A DNA stretch of 22,500 bases from Trachelipus rathkii (taxonomy: Eukaryota > Arthropoda > Malacostraca > Isopoda > Trachelipodidae). Below the pieces are notes generated by a model. That model saw nothing but the letters and a program-made list of their open reading frames with translations, searched no databases and was not told the DNA's origin. A program made the translations under genes and the position numbers. Below, one piece after another: positions 12,593-22,500 of the stretch; within the stretch, counting starts at the first letter, position 1; each line of letters opens with the position of its first letter. The DNA is taken from positions 1 through 22,500 of the forward strand of contig JABUQX010142071.1 of assembly GCA_015478945.1 (NCBI GenBank). The letters are read 5' to 3'.

Positions 12593-12636
<44 letters not shown>
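12460..12636. repeat. Interrupted (TA)n arrays
   Basis: TA runs 12463-12496, 12549-12566 and 12599-12636 with short interruptions. The last run ends where the TAACTTTGCC element begins. Confidence 0.95.
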
Positions 12637-12638
<2 letters not shown>

Positions 12639-13327
12639 GTAAACAGGGGTAACTTTGCCACCATTTTACCTAACCTAATTTTTCTCCAAAAAAAAAAAAA
12701 TTCTCAAATAGTAGGAATTTCATATTCTGGAATTAAATAATAGAGGTATAAGTGAACAAAAATTTTTAAATAAACCATTTAAAACATTAATGTTTTATAT
12801 TTTTAAATATTAGGTCTAAATATTTCTTAAATCAAAAATTTAGGGTCACCAACCACCCCCCAAAAAACTGGTTAGTCAAAAAATTATTTTGCATTGTGTG
12901 TTTGTTTAAAGTACGTTAGTACACACTGCATACAGAAGGTGAAATGACTGTGAATAACAGTATTCAAGAAAATTGAAGAATTGTAAAAATTGTCACTTTT
13001 TGGGTAACTTTGCCATAGGGTGGTAAAGTAACCCCCACATCTTTTTTGGTTATTTTTGAATTTATTTAAATAAATGAATTGATAGTAATAATCACAGAAG
13101 TAAAGGGATGCTGGAACGGGGGGTTCCAGGAACCCCACGCTCTTTCCTGGGGTGTTTTCCAGGCCCTACCCTGTACATTCGCCATGTACGTGCGTGAGTG
13201 TATTTACGCCTGACCATATGCTCATGTACTTTCATGTCCGTTTTTCACCCTACCCCCCTTTGTTCTCCCGCTACTCCCATTCTTCCATCCTATAACGTCA
13301 CGTTCCTGGAGCAGCCACGTGCATGGG

Positions 13328-13422
13328 TTCATGTAAGTATACATGAACATCTTAGAGTTCATGAACTCTCGTATGACGTCACCACTCAGCTACGTTCATC
13401 AGAGTTCTATCCTATGACGTCA
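13328..13422. promoter_or_regulatory. Palindrome and CRE-site cluster, promoter-like
   Basis: Within 95 bases lie TTCATGTA-AGTA-TACATGAA (13328-13347), the perfect 14-base palindrome GAGTTCATGAACTC (13355-13368) and two perfect CRE octamers TGACGTCA (13374-13381, 13415-13422). The CREs sit in a repeated TATGACGTCAYCACTCAGCT unit, 41 bases apart, and a weaker AACGTCAC lies near 13293. The cluster is just upstream of the ATG at 13455, so a promoter is plausible. Such octamers bind bZIP (CREB/ATF) factors in animals; use here is inferred. Confidence 0.45.
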
Positions 13423-13454
13423 TCACTCAGCTCGCCACTTCAAAGGAACCATTA

Positions 13455-13926
13455 ATGGTATCAGATTCTGAAAGTGGAAATGAACAAGATAGCAGTGAAG
13501 AAGAATGGGTTCCATTAAGAAAAAAGATATCAAGGTTGTATCTGGATTCAGAGACTGCAGGTATCCGAGAAAAAGTCAACAAAACAATGACCCAACAGCT
13601 AAGGAAACACCAAAACCAAAAGGCAAAAACGAGATCCTAACATTTAGGGTGGGAGAGTTTGCTATCATCAATGTACCAAAGGAAAACAGTGAAACTACTG
13701 TTCCTTTCATAGCCATAATCCAAGACAAGAAAGGTAAAACAAAGACCTTGCATACCAGGTCCAGTTCTTGAAACCTGTGAGTACCAAAAAGAAAACAAAT
13801 TTTGAAGTCATTCCTGATGATATTCATTGGGTTTTGGCAAATGATATTTGCAAAATAAGATTACCCCATCCAATTTTAAATGAATATGAAGAATGGGTGT
13901 TCCCTTCTTCCCCCTTTCCAGTTTAG
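13455..13926 (+). pseudogene. Broken pogo/jerky-like transposase C-terminal region
   Basis: Three successive frames give one protein-like sequence. First comes an acidic linker (SDSESGNEQDSSEEEW, from 13455). Then KPKGKNEILTFRVGEFAI followed by PFIAIIQDKKGKTKT in a second frame (about 13600-13745). Then YQVQFLKPV, NFEVIPDDIHWV, NDICKIRLPHPIL and a stop at 13924-13926 in a third. An acidic linker followed by 'VGDFVLVEF...YVG.I...YEVKFL' and 'F.FPD.DD......DI...LP.P' is the C-terminal tail I associate with arthropod jerky/pogo-type DDE proteins. At least two frameshifts break it. The DDE domain and DNA-binding part are not upstream, where 12640-13450 is noncoding. An unrelated host-gene exon cannot be excluded. 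Confidence 0.45.
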
Positions 13927-14444
13927 ATTGTAATTCTAAAGAAAAAATATTAGTTTTAAGAAATTTTTATTGTTTAAAAAGGAAATATATAAGTTTCAAA
14001 ATACTTGGGAACAAAGTCCCTTACTTTAATGTATAGAAAAACCTTGAATAAAATGGGAAAATACCAGTGGGCAAAGTTGCCCCCGAAATTTTCAGAAAAA
14101 AGGAGAAAAAATATATTTATGTCAAAGTTTATGAAAATAATTTACTTGAAAATCTTTGAAAGACTCATGGCAAAGCTGCCCCACAATATAAAGTCCTTAT
14201 CTAAAATTTAACCTATAGAAAATTACATATAAAATAAACGTGGCAAAATTACCCCTAGCTGTTGTTCTAACTTTGCCACCCTCAAATTTGACCATATAAA
14301 AAAAAGAAAAAACATACTGAAGAATGCTTTTAGGTAAGTGAAGTACAAATGCAGATCTGTATTTTAAGTATTTAATATGTTAAAAAAATTAATAATTTTT
14401 TTCAGGATTTATGCGGAAAAAAAAGGTGGAAACAGTTATCTGTT

Positions 14445-15336
<892 letters not shown>

Positions 15337-15427
<91 letters not shown>
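15337..15427. repeat. (TA)n array
   Basis: TA 15338-15387 and 15390-15427, touching the right end of the MITE-like element. Confidence 0.96.
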
Positions 15428-15429
<2 letters not shown>

Positions 15430-15642
15430 GTTTCTAATTATTTAAAGTAAAAGTGTATACTATAAAATGTTTTACGTTTTCTTCAACCAAGTTAAAAGAA
15501 AATATAGTTGTAGGATGAACACTTTTTATTGATCAAAAGGATGCCTTGCATTAGATGCTTCTTCGGGTTTTTATCATTGTAATATCAGTGTTTAATTCAG
15601 ACTTTTTTTCTGGAAGAGATTTCACTATATCGGGGTGGAATG
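15428..15642 (-). mobile_element. Probable Penelope-like 3' tail fragment
   Basis: On the minus strand CCGAAGAAGCATCTAATGCA (from 15566 down) forms a GCAT-CTA-ATGC hairpin directly after GAAGAA. This is the arrangement seen in the 3' tail of Penelope-like copy A (CTGAAGAAGTGCG...). No coding remnant lies next to it, and TA arrays flank both sides. The family differs from copies A and B. The assignment rests on this motif only. Confidence 0.35.
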
Positions 15643-15731
<89 letters not shown>

Positions 15732-15764
15732 GAATATTTATAAATATTTTATAAATATATATAA
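15643..15764. repeat. (TA)n array
   Basis: TA 15644-15722 then degenerate TTTATA sequence. Two copies of the GCTGCT interruption follow at 15773-15800, the first being an exact GCTGCTCT (15773-15780). Confidence 0.95.
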
Positions 15765-15826
15765 CTATGTATGCTGCTCTCTATGCCTGCTATGCTGCTG
15801 TATATATTAATAGTGGTACTCACATT

Positions 15827-17931
15827 TTAAACAAGACGAATGCGTCTTGTCTTTTTGGAAGCATAGTTGTTGATCACTTGATCAATAAATTCTTCTGTTG
15901 GCTCTTCATCACCTTCAATGGACACTTTAACACAGAAATGTAAAGTTTCTTGTCCCATACGATTCCTGAGCTTTGTCATTATCCTATTCATGGTGCTGAA
16001 AGATCGTTCCACACTGGCAGTTGAAATAGGTACACACAATATACATTCAGCAATTTTTTTTTTTAAGATTTCATATCCAATATCAGCTCTTAAAATAAAA
16101 GAAGCAACATCTGTACTAGTATCGTTTAACTTATTGCGGGCAACATGTGTGAAAGATTTAAAATCTGACAAAGCGGCATCAATTTCATTAATTCCAAACA
16201 GATGGCAAAGTTCTCTACATTCATTTTCATTCATTTGAACAAACTGTTTGAAGTTTTCAAAATATGCACATAGCTATATTAATCTTACAGCTTTATCATT
16301 AAATCTTTGTTTCATTTCGTTTGCTACTTCTTCTACAAATCCTCTTGCAATTTTTAACAATTTTTTTTGGTATCAATAAAATTTATTTGTTTAAATTCTG
16401 AAACATAATTCTCAAGGCCTTTAATTTTCATATGCAGTTCATTATCTTCATTTTCAATAACACATAACTTGATGATTTTTTCTAAATGACCAACTGTTCC
16501 AGAAATAAGCTGGGAAAGAGATGAGAGTTTATGAGCTTCTTTTTGGAGAACCTTACTTAAATTTGACAAGGCACTCAGTGTTACATCTAAAATAGCCAAA
16601 CTCAATATAGAACTTATATTAGTCATTTCTAAAAGAATACCACAATATAAACTTGCTAAATCGGCACCATCCTTGTAAATGTGTTCACATGCCATCAATA
16701 TTGATTGAAAACATAAAAACACAGCATGTACCGTACGATAATTGCTAAGCCAACGTACGTCTACAGCTTCTGGAATCTTTAAGGCAGGCTCTTCTAATGA
16801 TTTTTGAATTTCATGTAAAATTTCTTCTCTTTTTTAGGAGAAAAATGAAAAACTTGTAGATAGCATCTTTTAATAACATGTAAAGCCCTCCTAATCATTG
16901 GAAACGTTTTTCTGGAATTAGTGACGGAAAGCGATAAAACGAGGGATTTACAATGAAAATAGGGAATTTCACATTGTTTCATTTCCGAAATCCTTCCGCG
17001 CACCCCTTTATACTACCATTGAAATTCGCAACACCGTCAAAAGAACATGATACTAATTTCTCGTAAGAAAGTCTTTCTTTTTGTCAAAAATATTGACTCG
17101 CCGTCGGTTTTTCCTAATTAACCATAAAAAAAAAACCTTTCTCTTACTTCATAAACTGGAGCTGGGACTACATAGCGAACTAACAGTGACAATTCATTTT
17201 GATTATTTATGTTCGTGGATTCATCTGCCATTACAGAGTAATATCTACCACTAAGTAAATATTCATCTTGTTTGTCCAAGACTTCACCAATAGAAAGCAA
17301 TAACTCTGAAGCGGTTACAGTGCTAATGTATGTCAGAAATCTCTCACTTCGGGCGTTAATCATGTCCTCAAGAGGTTTGTTGTATTATAATAAAATCCTA
17401 CGAACTAATGCTTTATATTTGGTGGTATGAGGTATTTCTTCTTTAGCTAAAAAATATGCGCTTCTAACTAACGCTGAAAAAGCTTCTCTGTTAACATTTT
17501 TCTCACTTTCACTCTGTTGAATCAATAGTGTTTGGAAAGGAGCTCTTAAGCCGTGCAATCAATTTCCATTGAAATTGCCTTACAGTGCTTATCTGATTTT
17601 GAATGTTTTTCCAGTTTTCCTGAACATCCAGTAGCTTTTCTGATATAAAAAATTCACCTGTTTTTTGAAGCACATCTATGTCATTTTTTAAATGCACTTC
17701 ACACAGCTTACAAAATGTACCACCACTAGTACGATCAAAGTACAAGCACTTGTATTTAGTTTCCCACTGCTTTTGATATTTAATTTCGCCTGTTTTTGTG
17801 GCAGAAACTTCACTTACTATACCTTGCGGTTCTTCATCATTATGACCAATTGCTATAAATGTACTTTGTGCTGGCTCTTCAGTACGTCTTTTCTTATTGA
17901 AAAATTCATGCAATTTTTGCTGTCTTGCCAT
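15827..17931 (-). pseudogene. hAT-superfamily transposase fossil (ZNF862/DUF4371 type)
   Basis: A nearly complete hAT transposase in at least five shifted pieces on the minus strand. The N-terminus is MARQQKLHEFFNKKRR (ATG at 17929-17931). A TTF/BED-like zinc finger module follows: KYQKQWETKYKCLYFD, then GTFCKLCEVHLKNDI. About 17500-17118 carries HTTKYKALVRRIL and YYSVMADESTNINNQ (MADEST codons 17214-17231), the first catalytic Asp region of the RNase H-like core. About 17060-16795 holds SFDGVANFNGS and IPYFHCKSLVLSLSVTNSRK. 16722-16354 is a helical insertion (VFLCFQSILMACEHIYK in part). 16234-15827 is the C-terminal dimerisation domain (PISTASVERSFSTMNRIM) with the stop at 15827-15829. The stop and frame changes mean no functional product. 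No clear terminal inverted repeats were found; the 5' side is replaced by the end of a LINE only ten bases upstream. Confidence 0.88.
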
Positions 17932-17940
17932 CAAAATCCA

Positions 17941-20900
17941 CCTAGGGCTTTACGGGACCGTGAGGACCCTCACAATGACATCTCGTCAATGTAGGGTTCA
18001 TCCCTAGGCCCAGGTGGGCTGCAACCATACCCCCTCACAAAACCCAGCCATTCACTCCTATTATGCACCTTTCTTCTCGCCTCTGCCAAACTCACATTTC
18101 TCTTCTCCATGCATTCCTTTACTGATTCAATCAACTTTTTTTCGGTCTCCCAGCCGGTCGATTCCCAGCACACTCACCACTACATATCCGCTTAACCAAC
18201 CAACTATCATCCATCCTTTCCACATGACCAAACCATCTCAAAGTACTTTCATTTATTCTCTCATTTAACCATTTCTCCACACCACACAACTCTCTAATAC
18301 GTTCATTCCTCAATCTATCAATTCTTCTCACACTTAACACTCCCTTAAGATTCTCCATCTGAGCACGTTGTACTTTTGATCTATACCTCTTATTCCAGAC
18401 CATAGTCTTACTACTATACATTAACACAGATGACAACATACCCTCATGTAAAATCCTAGCGCAATCAAAACTCATTCCCTTTCCATCCACCAAGAATTTA
18501 ATTGCCTCAGCAAATTCCTGCCATTTACAACTCTCCTTCTAAACTCTGCATCATCTGTTTCCTTTTCATCCAACATATGTCCTAAATATTTAAACTCAGA
18601 CACTTGTTCCAGCTGCTCACCATCTAACAAAACTTCACACTGAGGACTGTCCTCACTCACAACCATAACCTTGCTCTTATCTACGTTTACTTTCAAACCC
18701 CTCCTTTTACACACCCTGCCAGATCTCTCTACCAATCCTCTGAAACTCTCTTCAGATTCGCCACAGAAAATCAAATCATCTGCATATAATAGGTAGGGAA
18801 CCCTCCACTCTCTTGCATTCTCCATCATTCTAACACCATCCCCTGCTACTCCCACCTCTAATTCTTTCATAACCCCATCCTTATACAAGTTGTATAACCA
18901 AGGAGACATGACAAAGCCCATCCTCACTCCACTATTAATATTAAAAAAATCACTTTCGACTATTTATTCTTACACACGCTTTACTATCGTCATACATACT
19001 TTAGATTCCATTCAGAAGCCTACCACCAACACCATATAATACTAACACCTACCATAGAGCTTCCCTATTAATTCCATTATACGCATGTTGCAATTCCATA
19101 AAATCTAAATGCAATTTATTCTTCTTCTCTCGTATTTTCTCAATCTTTGTTTCAATGTAAAAGATTTGATCCACACATTCTCTACCACTTCTAAACGCAC
19201 CTTGTTTTTTACCAATCAGTCCTTTAGTCACTCGACCCGCTCTTTCGACCAAAATACCAGCATATATATTCCCTACTGCACTCATTAAACTAATTCCCTT
19301 AAAATACCTACAGTTACCCTTATCCCCCTAATCCTAATATAAGAATATTATTACTGCTGTCCTACAATCCCTCGGAAATATACCATCCATAAACGCTTTG
19401 TTACACATCTTCCAAATTCAATCAATCACCATCTCGCCTCCGTTCTTGATCATTTCACCAGTAATTTCATCTATACCTGCAGATTTACCATTCCTCAACT
19501 TTCTCATTTTATCTATTACCTCCTCCTTACTAGTGACCTCATCCCCAAAATTGCTATTCCTTTTTGCACCATCAAACCTATACACATTCACTATCATCTC
19601 TTCATTACTGCCAATGTTTTGCAGATTTTCGAAGTGTTCCCTCCACACTCCAATTACATTTATTTCATCAATTACGAAAGCACCATCCCTTTTCATAATT
19701 CTAAGCAGATTCCCCTTATTCCCCATTCATCCTACTTCCAAACTGTTCATTTACCTCTTTTTTTCCTCCTACGAATGCATCTTTTAGTATTCCTTTTTTT
19801 CTACTTGTATAATTCCAAAAGGAAATTCTTTAGAAACCTCATCATTGACTTTCAGTATATTCAACCCCGCTTCTTTTTTGCTTTTAACCACTTGCAACAC
19901 CTGTTCGTTCCATCACTCCCTGTTAACATTCTTACTTCCTACTTTAGCACATCCACATACTTCCTTTGCACTACTAACAACCGCTTCCTTAATTTACTTA
20001 CAGATTTTTTCAGTTTCAACTTGTTCAGATTCAACTGATTTACTTGTAAGTGCTCTTAAATACTTATTCTTGTTACCTTGTTCACTTAACTTCTCACTCT
20101 TAATTCTACCCATTTCCTTGCTTATCACATTCCTTTCAAAACAACATAATTATCCGATAATACTATTCCTATCCCCTCTCTGATTTAATATCCAACACAT
20201 ATTTCAATATCTTCTTCTTTACCAAATCAAAATTAATCATACTTTTCACCTCGATACCATCTCTACCTACACCAACTCTAGTATACTTAGGGATTTTCAT
20301 GTGTTTAAAGAAAGTATTACTTACACACACACACCTCTCTCCTCACAGAACTCAATTACCTTCCTACCATTCTCATTTTCTCCCGACACCCCAAAGCCAC
20401 ATGTTAAACCATCCCTTTTTGATCACCTATCACCATTTAGATCCCCTGATCAACCTGACTCCATATTCACCCCATCAAAACATCATTCAGTTTATCCCAG
20501 AAAATCACACTCCCATCCAGATTACCCTCAGATGGGCTATATGTCACAACCGCACATACCTTGACCTTTTCAAACTTTAATTTGACCATTAGAATTCTAG
20601 TACTCACACACACAAAATCTACCATAGCTCTGTACCACAAGTCCTTCATCAGAATTGCAACTTCCTCTCTCCCCCTCTCATTCATTTACACACCAGCACA
20701 TTTCACACCACACCACTTATTTTCACCGTTTCCTTTCATATTTGCTTCAGTCACAGCGAGCAAATCAAATTTGCCCTTTCTAAATACATCCATCACCTCT
20801 CTCCTTTCCTTTTCTCCTCAACATTTATTTCTTTGACATTCCATTTACCCATACGATTCATGCATTTTTGCCGAAAGATAACGACCTTCTCCAAGGCATG
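17941..20900 (-). pseudogene. Decayed near-full-length LINE (endonuclease + reverse transcriptase)
   Basis: Read on the minus strand, an N-terminal stretch (GKWNVKEINVEEKR near 20850) leads into an APE-type endonuclease region (REEVAILMKDLWYRAMVDFV and VSTRILMVKLKFEKVKVCAV, about 20680-20480). Highly broken sequence follows to 19730. The pre-RT segment is at 19726-19418 (VWREHFENLQN, LRNGKSAGIDEITGEMIKNG). RT follows: 19285-19049 (GKKQGAFRSGRECVDQIFYI, MELQHAYNGINREALW) and 18927-18472 (GFVMSPWLYNLYKDGVMKEL, LLYADDLIF with YADD at 18775-18786, VNVDKSKVMVV, FKYLGHML). The C-terminal region is 18493-17985 (STLRWFGHVERMDDSW, GRPKKS, EARRKVHNRSEWLGFVRG, then SPPGPRDEP). Several frameshifts and stops make it inactive. 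It is about 3 kb and differs from the LINE at 74-1440. Its 3' end abuts the hAT start codon, and its 5' end lies near a TA array. Confidence 0.88.
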
Positions 20901-20951
20901 TATTAGCATTCCTGGCAAAGATAAGTGGTAATGGGCAGCCAACCAACTTCC

Positions 20952-20954
<3 letters not shown>

Positions 20955-21018
<64 letters not shown>

Positions 21019-21024
21019 TTCCCT

Positions 21025-21062
<38 letters not shown>

Positions 21063-21345
21063 GTATCTCATATAATAATAATATGAAATAATAATAATAT
21101 ATGTATATATATATATGTTAAATATATAACATTATATAATATATATATATGTATATAATAATAATATATAATAATAATAACATAATATATGCTTTATATA
21201 TATATATATATATAATATAATAATAATATATATCTAATATAATAATATATATAATATATATAATAATAATATATATATATATAATAATAATAATATATAT
21301 ATGTAATAATAATAATAATATGTAATAATATATATATATATAATT
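20955..21345. repeat. (TA)n arrays grading into AAT/TA mixture
   Basis: TA 20955-21016, a pyrimidine-rich break TTCTTCCCTCTTA, TA 21028-21055, then mixed AATAAT/TATA sequence to about 21345. The 200 bases beyond (21346-21567) are AT-rich with nothing recognised. Confidence 0.93.
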
Positions 21346-21567
21346 TATGAGGCTATACATGTATTTCATTAACAGCAAAATATTATTTTTTTCAATCAGA
21401 TATCGATTTATTGATTTTTTTTGTATTTTGGTTTATTTTTGTGAAGTTCTAAAACTGCAAATATGTTTTCTTTCAGTTTTATTGTAAATTAATATTGTAA
21501 ATTTATATTGAATAAACATGTATGCTCGGTAACGTTTCTTTACAGATTTATTAGCGAAGAAGCTACT

Positions 21568-21939
21568 CTAAGAAGGTAGGAAATACGGTATGGGACACAG
21601 GATTCCCCATAAACAACACGATTTCAAGTCCTTATTCAGCATATTATAATACTGCAGATACAGGTTACAATAGGTGTTCAAAATGAACCCACCAGCCCTG
21701 ATGCATGCACGGCACCTCCGTAAAAAGGACATTGTCTCTGACCGGCATTCCTCTACTGTTATGTCTGCACACACTTGCCTGATTCTTTACTGCGATTTCC
21801 GAACGTCATTAACAGGTATTTCTAGTTGAAACACATATTGTAACCTGTATCTGTTGTATTATAATGCCCTGAATAAAGATATGCAATCATGTTGTTTATG
21901 AGGAATTCTGTGTCTACACGTATTCCCACCCTCTTAGGT
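21568..21939. mobile_element. Inverted pair of mariner/Tc1-type 3' ends
   Basis: Bases 21568-21684 and 21823-21939 are imperfect reverse complements over about 115 bases (shared: CATAAACAACACGATT, TATTATAATACTGCAGATAC, AGGTTACAAT and their complements), with a loop of about 140 bases. The left arm includes the end of a transposase-like frame. The right arm is a shorter copy facing the other way. This is either one foldback element or two truncated copies of one transposon. Confidence 0.65.
21665..21800 (-). pseudogene. mariner/Tc1-like transposase C-terminal scrap
   Basis: On the minus strand VCADITVEECRSETMSFLRR then CRACIRAG continues after a one-base frameshift as WVHFEHLL and a stop (21665-21667). 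A 'RR...C....G.HFEHLL*' ending is typical of mariner/Tc1-group transposases in arthropods. Only about 40 residues remain, and the DDE/D core is absent. An alternative frame stays open past this point without similarity. Family assignment rests on this short ending. Confidence 0.5.
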
Positions 21940-21989
21940 TGGCTCTATCGATAATAACCCCGTAGCGAAGCGTTACAGAGCGTATAAGT

Positions 21990-22080
21990 ATAGGCGACAG
22001 TGCCCAACCCGTAGTTCGCGAGCAATGTGTTGCTCGCGGCTCGCGTATTCAGATTCATCACATTTATTAAAAATAAAATA
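21990..22080. repeat. GC-rich hairpin with hAT-type end-like sequence
   Basis: CGCGAGCAA-TGTG-TTGCTCGCG (22017-22038) is a perfect 9-bp hairpin, preceded by GACAGTGCCCAACCCGTAG. Such CAGTG..CCAACC ends followed by GCTCGCGA words resemble the terminal sequences of hAT-type short elements. Related words GTGGCTCGCCTAAAAAATTTTA (about 22121) and GTGGCCCGCCTAAAATTTTA (about 22459) occur downstream. The right end may be outside the window. Confidence 0.35.
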
Positions 22081-22081
22081 G

Positions 22082-22087
<6 letters not shown>

Positions 22088-22112
<25 letters not shown>

Positions 22113-22440
22113 GTCTGTGTGTGTGGCTCGCCTAAAAAATTTTAATATATATGTATGTAATATCTATGAAATAATACTCTTCTTCTTTCTCTCTACTTTC
22201 ATCTTTATATGTAATAATAATAATAATATATATATAATAATAATATAAATTGTAATGGAATATAATACATATAATAATATATATATGTATATAACTCTAA
22301 AATATAATAATATGTAATATAATAAATAAACAGCATAATAATATATAGATATATATATATTTCTTGCATGTATAATAATAATATGTATGATTATGTATGC
22401 TAATAATACTATAATAATATGTATATGTATAGCCATATAT
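22088..22440. repeat. (TA)n and AAT-rich simple sequence
   Basis: TA 22088-22112, then AATAAT/TATA/TATG mixture from 22140 to 22440. No gene. The last 60 bases hold the second GTGGCYCGCC copy and nothing else. Confidence 0.88.
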
Positions 22441-22500
22441 ATAAGTTAATGTTTATTAGTGGCCCGCCTAAAATTTTAAATTCTTTTAATTTGTTCGAGA

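Larger units (their letters stand above)
12637..14265 (+). mobile_element. Probable DNA transposon with TAACTTTGCC terminal and internal motifs
   Basis: The left end, directly after a TA array, is ACAGGGGTAACTTTGCCACC (12643-12662). The right end is an inverted version (GTGGCAAAATTACCCCTAGC, 14240-14259). The same word recurs inside: GGGTAACTTTGCCATAGGG with an inverted partner TGGTAAAGTAACCCCC (13002-13036, a hairpin), GGGCAAAGTTGCCCCC (about 14069-14084) and ATGGCAAAGCTGCCCC (about 14167-14182). A direct copy CTAACTTTGCCACC lies just outside at 14267-14280. Between them is a broken pogo/jerky-like C-terminal frame. I infer a degraded pogo-type transposon whose DDE core is missing. The exact ends and target duplication are uncertain. 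Confidence 0.5.

Noticed and set aside
12884..13138. 84-codon minus-strand frame
   Set aside because: It runs across the TAACTTTGCC hairpin and ends in noncoding AT-rich sequence. No similarity recognised.
13198..13455. 85-codon plus-strand frame before the pogo-like tail
   Set aside because: It passes through the palindrome/CRE cluster, which looks regulatory, and shares no motif with pogo-type proteins.
21118..21378. Tandem AAT/TA mixture read as a CRISPR-like or satellite array
   Set aside because: There is no constant repeat and variable spacer pattern. It is degenerate simple sequence in a eukaryotic genome.

Overview
This is repeat-dominated eukaryotic DNA with no intact host gene. 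The transposons point to an invertebrate animal, most likely an arthropod: two degraded non-LTR retrotransposons, at least two Penelope-like elements with GIY-YIG endonuclease, a dead hAT transposase of the ZNF862/DUF4371 type, a pogo/jerky-like C-terminal tail and a mariner/Tc1 C-terminal scrap. Very long (TA)n arrays occur throughout. A decapod crustacean would fit this mix, but that is a guess from repeat content and no host gene supports it.

Layout: 74-1440 holds a decayed LINE reverse transcriptase (+). 1459-2127 is TA/TG/ATT microsatellite, and 2128-3566 is mostly unassigned sequence with one strong hairpin. 3567-4261 is TA/AAT array around a GC-rich GTTGC hexamer repeat. 4758-6009 is a long foldback element. 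6070-6683 is TA-rich. 6728-8195 is a Penelope-like element (-) carrying RT and GIY-YIG. 8916-9677 is a near-complete palindrome with (TA)n on both sides. 10163-10855 is a second copy of the Penelope-like element in opposite orientation. 10984-11757 is another inverted-repeat element bounded by (TA)n. 11756-12636 is mostly TA array. 12637-14280 is a probable DNA transposon with repeated TAACTTTGCC motifs and a broken pogo-like C-terminal reading frame behind a palindrome/CRE-rich stretch. 14600-15333 is a third TA-bounded inverted-repeat element, and 15428-15642 is a probable Penelope-like 3' tail. 15827-17931 (-) is the hAT fossil and 17941-20900 (-) a decayed LINE with endonuclease and RT. 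20955-21345 is TA/AAT array, 21568-21939 an inverted pair of mariner/Tc1 3' ends, and 21990-22500 possible hAT-type short-element ends.

Nothing here works together as a pathway, and every transposase or RT frame is broken. The most interesting pattern is architectural. Three elements with unrelated inverted ends (8916-9677, 10984-11757, 14600-15333) are each delimited on both sides by (TA)n, and each encloses a copy of the same GC-rich, poly(A)-tailed SINE-like sequence. This could be a TA-targeting family of non-autonomous elements sharing a core, or repeated nesting of one SINE. I could not run alignments or database searches, so family names rest on motifs and similarities I read by eye.
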